This document shows, one piece after another, positions 45,042 to 53,819 of a DNA stretch of 55,850 bases. Positions within the stretch are counted from its first letter, which is position 1. The number at the start of each line of letters is the position of its first letter. Below the pieces are notes generated by a model. It saw only the letters and a program-made list of their open reading frames with translations. It made no database searches and was not told the DNA's origin. The translations under genes were made by a program, and so were the position numbers. The stretch is from Alphaproteobacteria bacterium. Lineage in GTDB: Bacteria > Pseudomonadota > Alphaproteobacteria > Rhodobacterales > Rhodobacteraceae. The stretch spans positions 1-55,850 of the forward strand of contig JAUIIR010000023.1 of NCBI GenBank assembly GCA_030431485.1. The letters are read 5' to 3'.

Positions 45042-46661
45042 ATGCTTGGGCAGAGTGGGCATATTGACAGTTTCTCGCGTGACAACCTGCCACCACAGGA
45101 CACTTGGCCAGACCTTTTGTTGCATGGGTTTGACTTCCCCGACCGGTTGAACGCCGGTGTGGAATTGACTGACGCAATGGTCGTCCGCGGCTTTGGGGAT
45201 CATACGGCTTTGATCGGGAATGGACGCCGACGCACATACAAAGAGCTGACGGACTGGACCAATCGGTTGGCGCATGTGTTGGTCGATGACCTGGGTGTGA
45301 AACCAGGCAATCGCGTTCTCATCCGTTCGGCCAACAATCCGGCAATGGTTGCGTGCTGGCTCGCAGCGACCAAGGTTGGTGCGGTGGTCGTAAACACAAT
45401 GCCGATGCTGCGGGCGGTCGAACTGTCGAAATACGTCGAGAAGGCGCAGATCACACACGCGCTGTGCGATGCGCGTCTGATGGACGAGATGACGATTTGC
45501 GCAGAGTCTTGCGAGGTGTTGACCTCGGTCACGGCTTTCGACGGCACATCAAACCACGATGCCGAACTCGACCGTTTGGCATTGGAAAAACCTGTGCGCT
45601 TTGATGCGGTGCAGACCAGCCAGGATGACGTAGCGCTGATTGGTTTCACCTCTGGTTCTACAGGCGATCCCAAAGGCACGATGCATTTTCACCGCGATCT
45701 CTTGGTCATCGCAGATGGATACGCGCGTGAAGTCTTGGGTGTGACACCGGACGACGTTTTTGTAGGCTCGCCGCCCTTGGCCTTTACCTTCGGTCTGGGT
45801 GGCCTGGCGGTGTTTCCGTTGCGCTTTGGCGCAGCTGCGACCTTGCTGGAAACTGCTTCGCCGCCAAATATGGTCGAGATCATCGAGAAATACCGGGCGA
45901 CTGTGTGCTTCACGGCTCCAACAGCTTACCGTGCGATGATGCGCGCGATGGAGGAAGGGGCGGATTTGTCGAGCCTGCGTGCAGCGGTCTCGGCCGGTGA
46001 GACGCTACCCGGACCTGTCTATGATGAGTGGATGCAGAAGACGGGAAAGCCGATGCTTGACGGGATCGGTGCGACGGAGATGGTGCACATCTTTGTCACC
46101 AACCGGTTTGCGGATCACAAGCCCGCCTGCACTGGTAAGCCGGTGACAGGTTATGAGGCGAAGATCATCGGGCAGGATGGTGCTGAGTTGCCGCGCGGAG
46201 AACTTGGCCGCATGGCAGTACGTGGACCAACAGGATGCCGCTACTTGTTTGGAGAACGACAGACCGAATATGTGCAGGATGGATGGAACATCACAGGCGA
46301 CACCTTCGTGCAGGACGAAGAGGGATATTTCCATTTCGCCGCCCGCAACGACGACATGATCTTAAGTGCTGGGTACAATATCGCCGGCCCGGAAGTTGAG
46401 GCGGCTTTGCTTGCTCATGATGCCGTGGCCGAGTGCGCCGTTATTGGCATACCAGACGTCGAGCGGGGTCAGATTGTCGAAGCTCACATTGTTTTGGGTT
46501 CAGGCGAAGTCCCGGACGAGGCTTTGGCCAAACAGCTTCAGGACCACGTCAAGGCGACGATTGCGCCCTTCAAGTACCCACGCTCGATCGTTTTCGCGAA
46601 GACACTTCCAAAAACCGCAACAGGCAAAATTCAACGCTTCAGGCTCCAGAGCACTACATGA
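45042..46661 (+). CDS. 2-Aminobenzoate (benzoate-family) CoA ligase
   Basis: This 539-residue adenylate-forming enzyme has the P-loop [16 protein letters not shown], the A5-like motif [12 protein letters not shown], and the A8 region [22 protein letters not shown] followed by [12 protein letters not shown]. The C-terminal catalytic Lys is in [11 protein letters not shown]. The benzoate-CoA ligase-like sequence and its operon fit anthranilate activation. I chose the ATG at 45042, just after the dehydrogenase stop, with GGGAGGG upstream. It overlaps the tryptophan dioxygenase gene as ATGA. Confidence 0.9.
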   Translation: MLGQSGHIDSFSRDNLPPQDTWPDLLLHGFDFPDRLNAGVELTDAMVVRGFGDHTALIGNGRRRTYKELTDWTNRLAHVLVDDLGVKPGNRVLIRSANNPAMVACWLAATKVGAVVVNTMPMLRAVELSKYVEKAQITHALCDARLMDEMTICAESCEVLTSVTAFDGTSNHDAELDRLALEKPVRFDAVQTSQDDVALIGFTSGSTGDPKGTMHFHRDLLVIADGYAREVLGVTPDDVFVGSPPLAFTFGLGGLAVFPLRFGAAATLLETASPPNMVEIIEKYRATVCFTAPTAYRAMMRAMEEGADLSSLRAAVSAGETLPGPVYDEWMQKTGKPMLDGIGATEMVHIFVTNRFADHKPACTGKPVTGYEAKIIGQDGAELPRGELGRMAVRGPTGCRYLFGERQTEYVQDGWNITGDTFVQDEEGYFHFAARNDDMILSAGYNIAGPEVEAALLAHDAVAECAVIGIPDVERGQIVEAHIVLGSGEVPDEALAKQLQDHVKATIAPFKYPRSIVFAKTLPKTATGKIQRFRLQSTT

Positions 46662-47497
46662 CTAGCTGCCCATACAACCCAGAGACGGAAGGCGCGCGCA
46701 TGAGCTTTGAGGGCGCCATGTCCTACGGGGATTACCTGAAGATTAACGATATCCTCTCACTTCAGGCACCGCTGAGTGTAGCTCATGACGAGATGCTATT
46801 CATTGTTCAGCATCAGACCAGCGAATTGTGGATGAAGCTTGCGATCCATGAATTGTCCGCGGCTCGTGCCGCGCTCCGCGCGGGAGAGATGGCGACAATG
46901 TTCAAAATGTTGGCCCGAGTGAGCCGTATATTTGAGCAGTTGAACAACGCATGGGATGTCCTGCGGACAATGACGCCAGCGGACTACACGAGGTTTCGTG
47001 AGACCCTCGGCAACTCCTCCGGGTTCCAGTCGTATCAGTACCGAATGATTGAATTCATTCTTGGGAACCGCAACGCCAACATGTTGCGGCCGCATGCACA
47101 TATGCCAGAGATCCATGATTGGTTGGCCACCGAATTGCGACGACCCAGCTTTTATGATGATGTCATCGGGCTGTTGTTCGACAAGGTGTACGGTTCCCGA
47201 GACACCATGCCTGCTCCAAAACTGGAAGGCCCACATGAGGCGCGTCCTGAAATTCAAGCGGCGTGGCAAACCGTCTATGAAAACGTTGAACTTTACTGGA
47301 CGCTTTATGAGCTTGGTGAGAAATTGGTTGATCTCGAGGACTACTTCCGGCGCTGGCGATTCAACCACGTCACCACAGTTGAGCGCGTGATCGGGTTCAA
47401 GAGAGGGACCGGGGGCACGTCAGGCGTGCAATACCTGAGGCGTATGCTCGGCGTGGAGTTGTTCCCAGAACTTTGGAATGTCCGAGGAGAGCTGTGA
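46658..47497 (+). CDS. kynA: Tryptophan 2,3-dioxygenase
   Basis: This 279-residue haem enzyme opens L-tryptophan to N-formylkynurenine. The distal His is His52 in [13 protein letters not shown], and the haem-ligating His is His237 in [28 protein letters not shown] completes the family signature, and the length is usual for bacteria. Translation is coupled to the ligase gene (ATGA) and the 3' end abuts the kynureninase gene. Confidence 0.96.
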   Translation: MTSCPYNPETEGARMSFEGAMSYGDYLKINDILSLQAPLSVAHDEMLFIVQHQTSELWMKLAIHELSAARAALRAGEMATMFKMLARVSRIFEQLNNAWDVLRTMTPADYTRFRETLGNSSGFQSYQYRMIEFILGNRNANMLRPHAHMPEIHDWLATELRRPSFYDDVIGLLFDKVYGSRDTMPAPKLEGPHEARPEIQAAWQTVYENVELYWTLYELGEKLVDLEDYFRRWRFNHVTTVERVIGFKRGTGGTSGVQYLRRMLGVELFPELWNVRGEL

Positions 47498-47498
47498 T

Positions 47499-48692
47499 AT
47501 GGGCGTGAGCCTGCCAAGGAAGGACCTGTTCGAAATCCCTGACGGGATCATCTACCTTGATGGCAATTCGTTGGGTGTGCTGCCCAAAGGTGCTGCGTCA
47601 CGTGCGACCCGCGTTATTGAGCAAGAATGGGGGCAGCAGTTGATCCGGGCTTGGAACAGCGCAGGCTGGATGGATCTTCCTAGGGTGGTGGGAAACCAAA
47701 TAGCTACGTTGATCGGAGCGCCAGAGGGCTCTGTCGCGACAGGCGATACACTATCCATCAAGGTTTATCAGGCGTTGGATGCCGCTCTGAAGATGCGCCC
47801 TGATCGCCGGGTGATCCTGTCTGACAATGGAAACTTTCCCTCTGATCTCTACATGGCGCAGGGGCTCATCGGGACCAAGAACAGCGGATACGAATTGCGT
47901 ACACCAGCGCCCGAGCATGTGGTTGATGCCATCAGTGAAGACGTGGCGGTGGTGATGTTGACACATGTGGACTATCGCTCTGGACGAATGCACGACATGC
48001 CTTCCGTCACCAAAGCTGCCCATGACGCAGGCGCCGTGGTGATCTGGGACCTTGCCCACTCGGCTGGTGCGGTCAATCTGGATATTGGCGGTTCCAACGC
48101 GGAATTCGCAGTCGGCTGTAGCTATAAGTATCTCAACGGCGGACCCGGAGCCCCGGCTTTCATTTATGCGCGCCCGGACATCGTCCAGGGCATTGATCCT
48201 GCACTTTCGGGTTGGCTGGGCCACGATGCGCCCTTTGCAATGGAACTCGCGTATCGGCCTGCGATGTCAACCGAGCGTTTGCGTGTTGGGACCCCGCCAA
48301 TCCTTCAGCTCGCTGTGTTGCAAGAGGCCCTGAGCGTTTGGGAAGGTGTCGACATGGCTGACCTTCGCGCATCGTCGATGCGGCTATGTGATCTCTTCAT
48401 CGCAGAGGTTGAAGCGTCTTGCCCCGCGTTGACGCTAGCCTCACCACGCGACGCGACGCTCCGCGGGAGCCAAGTGTCATTGGCGTTCGATCATGGCTAT
48501 GCGGCAATGCAAGCGTTGATTGATCGAGGCGTTATTGGCGACTTCCGTGCGCCTGACATAATGCGTTTCGGTTTTACGCCGCTCTACATTGATGAGGAGG
48601 ATGTGGTCAAAGCAGTCAAAGTTCTGCAGGAGGTTCTGGACACGGACGCCTGGCAGGACCCAAAGTATCAGACGCGGTCACGCGTGACCTGA
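47499..48692 (+). CDS. kynU: Kynureninase
   Basis: This 397-residue PLP enzyme cleaves kynurenine to anthranilate and alanine. YLDGNSLGVLP near 19-29 is the N-terminal signature, IWDLAHSAGA carries the cofactor Asp, and Lys210 in CSYKYLNGGPG forms the Schiff base. I chose the ATG at 47499 because GAGGAG lies 10 bases before it; an ATG at 47478 would add seven residues overlapping the dioxygenase. It supplies anthranilate to the CoA ligase two genes upstream. Confidence 0.94.
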   Translation: MGVSLPRKDLFEIPDGIIYLDGNSLGVLPKGAASRATRVIEQEWGQQLIRAWNSAGWMDLPRVVGNQIATLIGAPEGSVATGDTLSIKVYQALDAALKMRPDRRVILSDNGNFPSDLYMAQGLIGTKNSGYELRTPAPEHVVDAISEDVAVVMLTHVDYRSGRMHDMPSVTKAAHDAGAVVIWDLAHSAGAVNLDIGGSNAEFAVGCSYKYLNGGPGAPAFIYARPDIVQGIDPALSGWLGHDAPFAMELAYRPAMSTERLRVGTPPILQLAVLQEALSVWEGVDMADLRASSMRLCDLFIAEVEASCPALTLASPRDATLRGSQVSLAFDHGYAAMQALIDRGVIGDFRAPDIMRFGFTPLYIDEEDVVKAVKVLQEVLDTDAWQDPKYQTRSRVT

Positions 48693-48695
48693 CAT

Positions 48696-49100
48696 ATGGG
48701 ACGGCATTACACCTTTGAGCAGAAGGTGCTCTTCAAACACTGTGACCCGGCCGGGATCGTATTCTTCCCGCGCTACTTCGAGATGATCAATGACTGCGTT
48801 GAGCATTTCTTCAGTGATGCTTTGAACTGGCCTTTTGAAGACCTGCTCCGGACTGAGGGTGTGCCGACAGCTGACATCTCCACGCGGTTCGTCGCACCAA
48901 GCCGTCATGGAGAGCACCTTAGACTGACGCTTTCTGTCACGCGTGTTGGGCGCACATCGCTCTCATACAGGATCGACGCGACCTGCGATGACGAGACACG
49001 TTTCGAGGCCACCGCAACTCTTGTTCACGTCAATCTGGCGGGGAGACCCTCACCTTGGCCTGGCGAGGTACGTGCGAAATTGACTGAGGAGGGCTTATGA
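48696..49100 (+). CDS. Acyl-CoA thioesterase (4HBT hotdog family)
   Basis: This 134-residue hotdog protein has the motif FKHCDPAGIVFFPRYFEMIND near residue 13, including the active-site Asp of the 4-hydroxybenzoyl-CoA thioesterase type. It lies 3 bases after kynureninase and overlaps the RidA gene as ATGA. It may release CoA from dead-end aromatic or alicyclic thioesters of this pathway. Confidence 0.88.
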   Translation: MGRHYTFEQKVLFKHCDPAGIVFFPRYFEMINDCVEHFFSDALNWPFEDLLRTEGVPTADISTRFVAPSRHGEHLRLTLSVTRVGRTSLSYRIDATCDDETRFEATATLVHVNLAGRPSPWPGEVRAKLTEEGL

Positions 49101-49492
49101 CGCATCGGATTATCCAACCCGATAGCTGGCTGCCGGCGAAAGGGTATTCAAACGGAATACTCTCGCGAGATGGTACGTTGCATATCGGTGGCCAGATCGG
49201 CTGGGATGCCAACAAAAATTTCGTATCCGATGAGTTTGTCGGCCAGATGAAGCAGGCGCTAGCGAACATTGCTGATATCGTCATTGCTGCAGGTGGACAA
49301 GTCTCCGACGTCACGCGACTTACATGGTTTGTGACTGATAAGGACGACTATCTGGCCCGACAGTCGGAAGTTGGCGCTGCCTATCGCGAAGTCTTTGGCA
49401 AACATTTCCCAGCCATGTCCGTCGTTGTGGTTGCAGGTCTGATCGAGGACGCCGCCTTGGTGGAGATTGAGGCAACTGCGCACCTGTCTTAA
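49097..49492 (+). CDS. RidA-family enamine/imine deaminase
   Basis: This 131-residue protein belongs to the RidA/YjgF/UK114 family, with YSNGILSRDGTLHIGGQIG near residue 14 and VTRLTWFVTDKDDY in the middle. The usual C-terminal catalytic Arg context (R.xxE) is changed to LIEDAALVEIEATAH, so this is a divergent subgroup. It ends the anthranilate operon. It may hydrolyse the enamine left after 2-aminobenzoyl-CoA ring reduction; this is inference from position. Confidence 0.85.
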   Translation: MTHRIIQPDSWLPAKGYSNGILSRDGTLHIGGQIGWDANKNFVSDEFVGQMKQALANIADIVIAAGGQVSDVTRLTWFVTDKDDYLARQSEVGAAYREVFGKHFPAMSVVVVAGLIEDAALVEIEATAHLS

Positions 49493-49833
49493 ATACATGG
49501 GTCGCAACCATCAGTGGTGTGCTTTAGAAGCGCCGGGATCAAAGTATCAGTTTCCGACTGGAAAGCTGGGAACTGGTTGCCGGTGAGCCGCTCTTTGGGC
49601 GATATCCGATGGATTGGCGCGGCGGGCATCTTCTGAGCCAAAACTCGCGATGTTCCTGTGATTAGTGCGCGGGCACCAAGTTCAACGAGGCACGCCACTC
49701 CACCTTCATCGAACGGATATTTGCCATGATCGAAGAGTTGGAAACAGCGCGGCAAAAGCTGTCTTGCTTTATGCTTCAAAAGAGATACAACTTTACTCAA
49801 CTATTGCGGGCAAAGGCTTCGGGGATTTAAATC
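49493..49833. other. 341-bp intergenic region, no recognised gene
   Basis: The stretch should hold the promoter of the kinase-like gene at 49834. A 103-codon minus-strand frame (49489-49800) fills most of it, but I recognise no family in it and it has no coupling or clear ribosome-binding site. It may be a gene relic. No good terminator follows RidA. Confidence 0.4.
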
Positions 49834-51174
49834 GTGCATTCTGCAGCAACTCATGGCGTGAAAGCTCACCCGTCCAATCAGAACCCAAACTTCCTTCGTA
49901 CTCTGAACGACTTTGCAGTTGATCTGATGTCCATTCCGAACCCATCAGATCTGTTTTGGTATGTTGCTCAAAACGTGGTCGGGCGGCTGGGGTTTGTTGA
50001 TTGCGTGATTTACACGGCGGACGCTCTGTCACAAAAGCTTACGCAAGTCGCGGCTCTGGGCGACAAGAACCCGTACGGCCGAACAATTCTCAACCCGCTT
50101 GTGATACCCTTCGGCGAGGGCATCACGGGAAAGACGGCTCTGTCCGCGACGCCTACAATTGTTGATGATCTTTTGCAGGACGCGAACTATATTCCTGATG
50201 CCCAGCCAGCCAGATCTGAGATCTGTGTCCCGCTCCTATCGCAAGGGAAAGTCGTGGGCGTCATTGATAGCGAGCATCCGGAGCCGAACGCCTTTGGTCC
50301 TGCAGAGTTGGAAATTTTGACCACCGTCGCGGCAATGACGAGTGCCAAGCTTGAGCTTCTTCATGAAGCAGATCGATCCCAACAACGATACGCCGACTTG
50401 GTCACGACGCATGCCAAGCTGTCGGAAGAGATCTGTAGCCGGAAGGCACTGGAGGCAGAGCTTCACGAAGCCCGTAGACTAGAAGCCGTTGGTCAGCTTT
50501 CGGGACGATTGGCGCAGGATTTCGACAATTTGCTGGGAGTGATTTCTGAGAATCTGGAATTGGTCGAAGCGTACTTCCAAGAGCCAAGCAGTCGCAGGTT
50601 CTTAAAGGAGGCGAGCCTTGCGTCTCACCGTGCGGCCCGGTTGATGGCTGACTTGTTGGCTTTCTCGCAGCGCTCGAAGCTCACATTCGCCGAAGCAGAC
50701 ATGAATCGCTTGGTCTCCGAACTTTGCGCTGTCTCTGTTATGCCCGCCAATGTGAAAATGCAGCTTGATCTTTCACCGATTGACCTCATCGCAAAAACGG
50801 ATGCGGCGGCGGCAAAAACAGCAGTGGACGCCATTATCTCGAACGCGGTTGAAGCGATGCCGCAAGGCGGGTCCCTGACGATTTCCACTGATCTACTGGG
50901 GCGGAGTCCTGCTTCACGCATGATGCTTCCACCCGACCTCACTCCTGGTGTTTACGTTTCGGTAAGGATTACAGATACAGGAACGGGCCTTGCGCCTGAT
51001 CAGTTGCAGCGGATATTTGATCCTTTCTTCTCGACCAAGCCTGTGAGTTCAGGATGTGGATTGGGGCTGTCCGTCGTGAAGGGCTTTATGGCCCAGTCTG
51101 GTGGCGCCGTGGTCGCGTCTCACAATTCTCCCCGGGGGACAGTGATGGAATTGTTCTTCCCGGTTGCTTCATAA
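49834..51174 (+). CDS. GAF-domain histidine kinase-like protein lacking the phospho-acceptor His
   Basis: This 446-residue soluble protein has a GAF domain at about 30-175, a coiled linker at about 178-220, a dimerisation helix and an HATPase domain. In the H-box GRLAQDFDNLLGVI the position normally occupied by His is Gln228 (codon CAG at 50515-50517), and the following Asn is Asp. The N-box (IISNAVEAMPQGG) and G-boxes (TDTGTGLAPD, GCGLGLSVVKGF) are intact, so ATP binding is likely. The start is GTG at 49834. There is no receiver domain and no response regulator nearby. It may act as an ATP-binding pseudokinase sensor, or phosphorylate elsewhere. Confidence 0.85.
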   Translation: MHSAATHGVKAHPSNQNPNFLRTLNDFAVDLMSIPNPSDLFWYVAQNVVGRLGFVDCVIYTADALSQKLTQVAALGDKNPYGRTILNPLVIPFGEGITGKTALSATPTIVDDLLQDANYIPDAQPARSEICVPLLSQGKVVGVIDSEHPEPNAFGPAELEILTTVAAMTSAKLELLHEADRSQQRYADLVTTHAKLSEEICSRKALEAELHEARRLEAVGQLSGRLAQDFDNLLGVISENLELVEAYFQEPSSRRFLKEASLASHRAARLMADLLAFSQRSKLTFAEADMNRLVSELCAVSVMPANVKMQLDLSPIDLIAKTDAAAAKTAVDAIISNAVEAMPQGGSLTISTDLLGRSPASRMMLPPDLTPGVYVSVRITDTGTGLAPDQLQRIFDPFFSTKPVSSGCGLGLSVVKGFMAQSGGAVVASHNSPRGTVMELFFPVAS

Positions 51175-51231
51175 TCATTCGACCGCTTTTCAGTTTTTGC
51201 GCAAGCATGATGTCAATCATGGGGGGTAAAA

Positions 51232-52299
51232 ATGACAATGTTTTCGGACATTCTCCTGGGTGAGCAGGTTTTGCCTCTTATCAGTGTCGCTGGGCTTCGA
51301 TCCGGCGACAAAAAAGAGATTGATCGAATTGCGCAAGAGATTGGGACAGCCTGTGAAGAGCATGGATTCTTCAGGATTTGTGACCACGGTATTCCGCTTG
51401 AATTCATTGACGCGGTCTATGCAGCTGCCGAAAGGTTCTTTGAACAGCCGGAAACCGTAAAAATGCGGTGCTACATAGGGGACAGTCCCAATCACCGAGG
51501 CTATGTGCCCTTCTCAGAAAAGGGCGACTATCCGGACGAAGTGAACCGAAGCTACGAGGCCTTTGACCTAGGTCTGGATTTGCCTCCAGACGATCCGGAT
51601 TTCTTGGCAGGAAACCGTGTGCTCGGTCCTAATAATTGGCCAGAGTTGCGCGGTTTCCGCGAGATCGTGGGCGGGTATTACGAAGAGGTCGCCCAACTCG
51701 GTAGGTTGATTTGCGGAGCGCTTGAACTTTATCTGGATTTGCCGCGTGGCGAGATGACCAGACACATGACAAAGCCGATCTCTCAGTTGCGGCTGTTGCA
51801 CTACGTGCGCAAGGCGTCGGTCAAAGACAGCAAGTCAGTCAATATGGGCGCGCACACGGACTATGAATGTTTGACATTGTTGCATACCCGAAATCGCGGT
51901 CTGCAGATTTTGACACAAGACGATGTCTGGATAGACGTGCCGGTCGATCCGCGTGCGTTGGTTGTAAATATCGGTGATATGATGGAAGCTTGGACCAACG
52001 GTCGTCTCCGATCAACTCCCCACCGTGTTCTAAATTTGCGACCAGAGCGCTTCTCACTGCCCTATTTTGTAGCCGCCAATCACGAAACGATCATTCAGCC
52101 CTTTCCGCAACTAGTGCCAAAAGGGACGGAGCCGCGCTATCAGCCATTTGCTGCAGGAGCCCATCTGGAGCGCATGTTGATCCGTGATTTTCCCTATTTG
52201 AAGGCGTTGATGGCAAAAAAGTCTGACAATTCTGACACTGGAGCGCCGGGTTTCCAGATTGAAAACCCATTCGAGCAAAGACTCAAGAACAACACCTGA
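51232..52299 (+). CDS. 2-Oxoglutarate/Fe(II) oxygenase (isopenicillin N synthase-like family)
   Basis: This 355-residue oxygenase has an N-terminal DIOX_N region and a jelly-roll core. Iron ligands are His208 and Asp210 (GAHTDYE) and His264 (STPHRV); Arg273-x-Ser275 binds 2-oxoglutarate. The ATG follows a G-rich GGGGGGT. Family members hydroxylate or desaturate amino acids, peptides or small metabolites, or make ethylene. A LysE-type exporter gene starts 7 bases after the stop, which suggests that an amino acid or its derivative is the substrate or product. The function is otherwise open. Confidence 0.88.
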   Translation: MTMFSDILLGEQVLPLISVAGLRSGDKKEIDRIAQEIGTACEEHGFFRICDHGIPLEFIDAVYAAAERFFEQPETVKMRCYIGDSPNHRGYVPFSEKGDYPDEVNRSYEAFDLGLDLPPDDPDFLAGNRVLGPNNWPELRGFREIVGGYYEEVAQLGRLICGALELYLDLPRGEMTRHMTKPISQLRLLHYVRKASVKDSKSVNMGAHTDYECLTLLHTRNRGLQILTQDDVWIDVPVDPRALVVNIGDMMEAWTNGRLRSTPHRVLNLRPERFSLPYFVAANHETIIQPFPQLVPKGTEPRYQPFAAGAHLERMLIRDFPYLKALMAKKSDNSDTGAPGFQIENPFEQRLKNNT

Positions 52300-52306
52300 A
52301 CCACAA

Positions 52307-52951
52307 ATGCCAAATCTCGAAACGATTCTGACGGTCGCCCTTGCTGGGTTCGTACTCAGTGCAACGCCGGGTCCATCAATGTTATATGTCCTGTCACGAA
52401 GTGCGGGACAAAACCGTACAGCCGGTTACGCTTCTGCACTTGGGTTGGGCCTCGGGGGTGTGCTGCTGGCGATTGCCACAGCATTCGGACTGGCAACCCT
52501 GTTTCGCCAATTCGACTGGCTGATGACGGGTCTGCGTTTCTTGGGGTCGATCTATCTGATTTATCTTGGTTACGGCCTGATCAGAGATTCCTATGTGACG
52601 CTTGATCTTACGGTTACCGACACACCTGCGATCCGGCAGTCCTTTGGCCAAATCGTATGGCAAGGCATGTGGGTCGAATTGCTCAATCCGAAGACGGTGC
52701 TGTTTTTTGCGTTATTTCTTCCGCCATTCGTTGATCAGAACGTGGTCGGCAGTGCGTTGCAACTGCAACTGGTCGTTTTGGGGGCTCTGGTGCCCTTGAC
52801 CGCTGTTCCGTCAGATATCGCAGTGGCATGGCTGGGCGCGACGCTTTCACGATCCGTAACTCAGAATCCGGGCATTCGAAAGGTCCTGTCATGGATAGGG
52901 GGGCTGGCTTTGATGTTTATCGCGGTGAACCTGTATTTAGAGGTTTTCTAG
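52307..52951 (+). CDS. LysE/RhtB-family amino-acid exporter
   Basis: This 214-residue inner-membrane protein has about six helices and the LysE signature FVLSATPGPSMLYVLSRSAGQ near residues 15-35, then GLGLGGVLLAI and ELLNPKTVLFFALFLPPFV. I chose the ATG at 52307, where the family begins. It follows the oxygenase gene by 7 bases and is probably co-transcribed, exporting an amino acid or derivative. Confidence 0.9.
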   Translation: MPNLETILTVALAGFVLSATPGPSMLYVLSRSAGQNRTAGYASALGLGLGGVLLAIATAFGLATLFRQFDWLMTGLRFLGSIYLIYLGYGLIRDSYVTLDLTVTDTPAIRQSFGQIVWQGMWVELLNPKTVLFFALFLPPFVDQNVVGSALQLQLVVLGALVPLTAVPSDIAVAWLGATLSRSVTQNPGIRKVLSWIGGLALMFIAVNLYLEVF

Positions 52952-53004
52952 CGCAACTCTGGTGCGACGGCGTCTTTTACCGTCCTGCGGGTCTTTCGTA
53001 AGCA

Positions 53005-53817
53005 TCATTGAGCAGTTGTGATGCGCTGGACCATTGCCTTGACTTCCGACACGGCACGAAGAACGGCGGGCGTTCCGCAAACCCAATCGGCAGAACTGTA
53101 CATGACTGGTGCTGCTTGCAGTGCAGGGTGGGTCATTACGTCCTCTGATTGCGAGAAACCTGAGTACTTTGGAGAGCTAATAAGAAAATCTGGTGTGTTC
53201 AGGACCATCTGTTCCAATGACACCCGGCCATTGCCGGAAAAACCCAAATCGACCGAAAGATTTCGTGCGCCGCCGGCAGTTAGAATGCTGTGGCTTAAAG
53301 TGCCTTCACCCAATGTAAAGCCATTTGGATAAAAGAACGCTCCCATTGGGGCACTGTCGTCGATCTCGGTGCGTTTGGAGAGCTCAGTTTCGAATTCGCG
53401 CGCCAGATACTCAGCGCGTTCCGAGCGGTTCAGAACTTCGCCCATTTTCCGCAGCTGTTCCGGTACCTCGTCGATGGTCGTAGTCAGCGAAAATTGAACG
53501 ACCTCAATGCCAATCCTGCGCAACATGTCGATGAGAAGTGGATCGGAGTAGGCGCCGGCCACGACAATGTCCGGTGTGGTAATCGCAATCGATTCCGCGC
53601 GGGCATTATTCTTGGCAAACAGCTCGGCCTCCCTTGCCAAGCTGGACGATCGTGGATCATCACTCAGCTCGGTGAGGGACACAATCTGACCGGGGTCTGC
53701 AATCAACATGACCAGTTGATCGGTGCAAAGATTGACTGAAACTACGCGGGGCAGCTCGTCAGCGCTGGCCCAAATAGGGGCCAGCGCAATCAAGATTGAC
53801 GTCGCGAGACGTCTCAT
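53005..53817 (-). CDS. btuF: Cobalamin-type ABC substrate-binding protein (BtuF-like)
   Basis: This 270-residue periplasmic protein has a signal peptide (about 1-19) and the helical-backbone binding-protein fold: PRVVSVNLCTDQLVMLIADPG at the start of the mature protein, and TPDIVVAGAYSDPLLIDMLRRIGIEV. It lies 2 bases after the BtuB gene and downstream of a cobalamin riboswitch, so vitamin B12 or another corrinoid is the likely ligand. Haem or siderophores are alternatives for the fold. The BtuC and BtuD genes are not in the window. Confidence 0.85.
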   Translation of the reverse strand: MRRLATSILIALAPIWASADELPRVVSVNLCTDQLVMLIADPGQIVSLTELSDDPRSSSLAREAELFAKNNARAESIAITTPDIVVAGAYSDPLLIDMLRRIGIEVVQFSLTTTIDEVPEQLRKMGEVLNRSERAEYLAREFETELSKRTEIDDSAPMGAFFYPNGFTLGEGTLSHSILTAGGARNLSVDLGFSGNGRVSLEQMVLNTPDFLISSPKYSGFSQSEDVMTHPALQAAPVMYSSADWVCGTPAVLRAVSEVKAMVQRITTAQ

Positions 53818-53819
53818 GA

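Noticed and set aside
49489..49800. 103-codon minus-strand frame downstream of RidA
   Set aside because: No family recognised, no coupling to a neighbour and no clear ribosome-binding site; kept only as a note on the gap.
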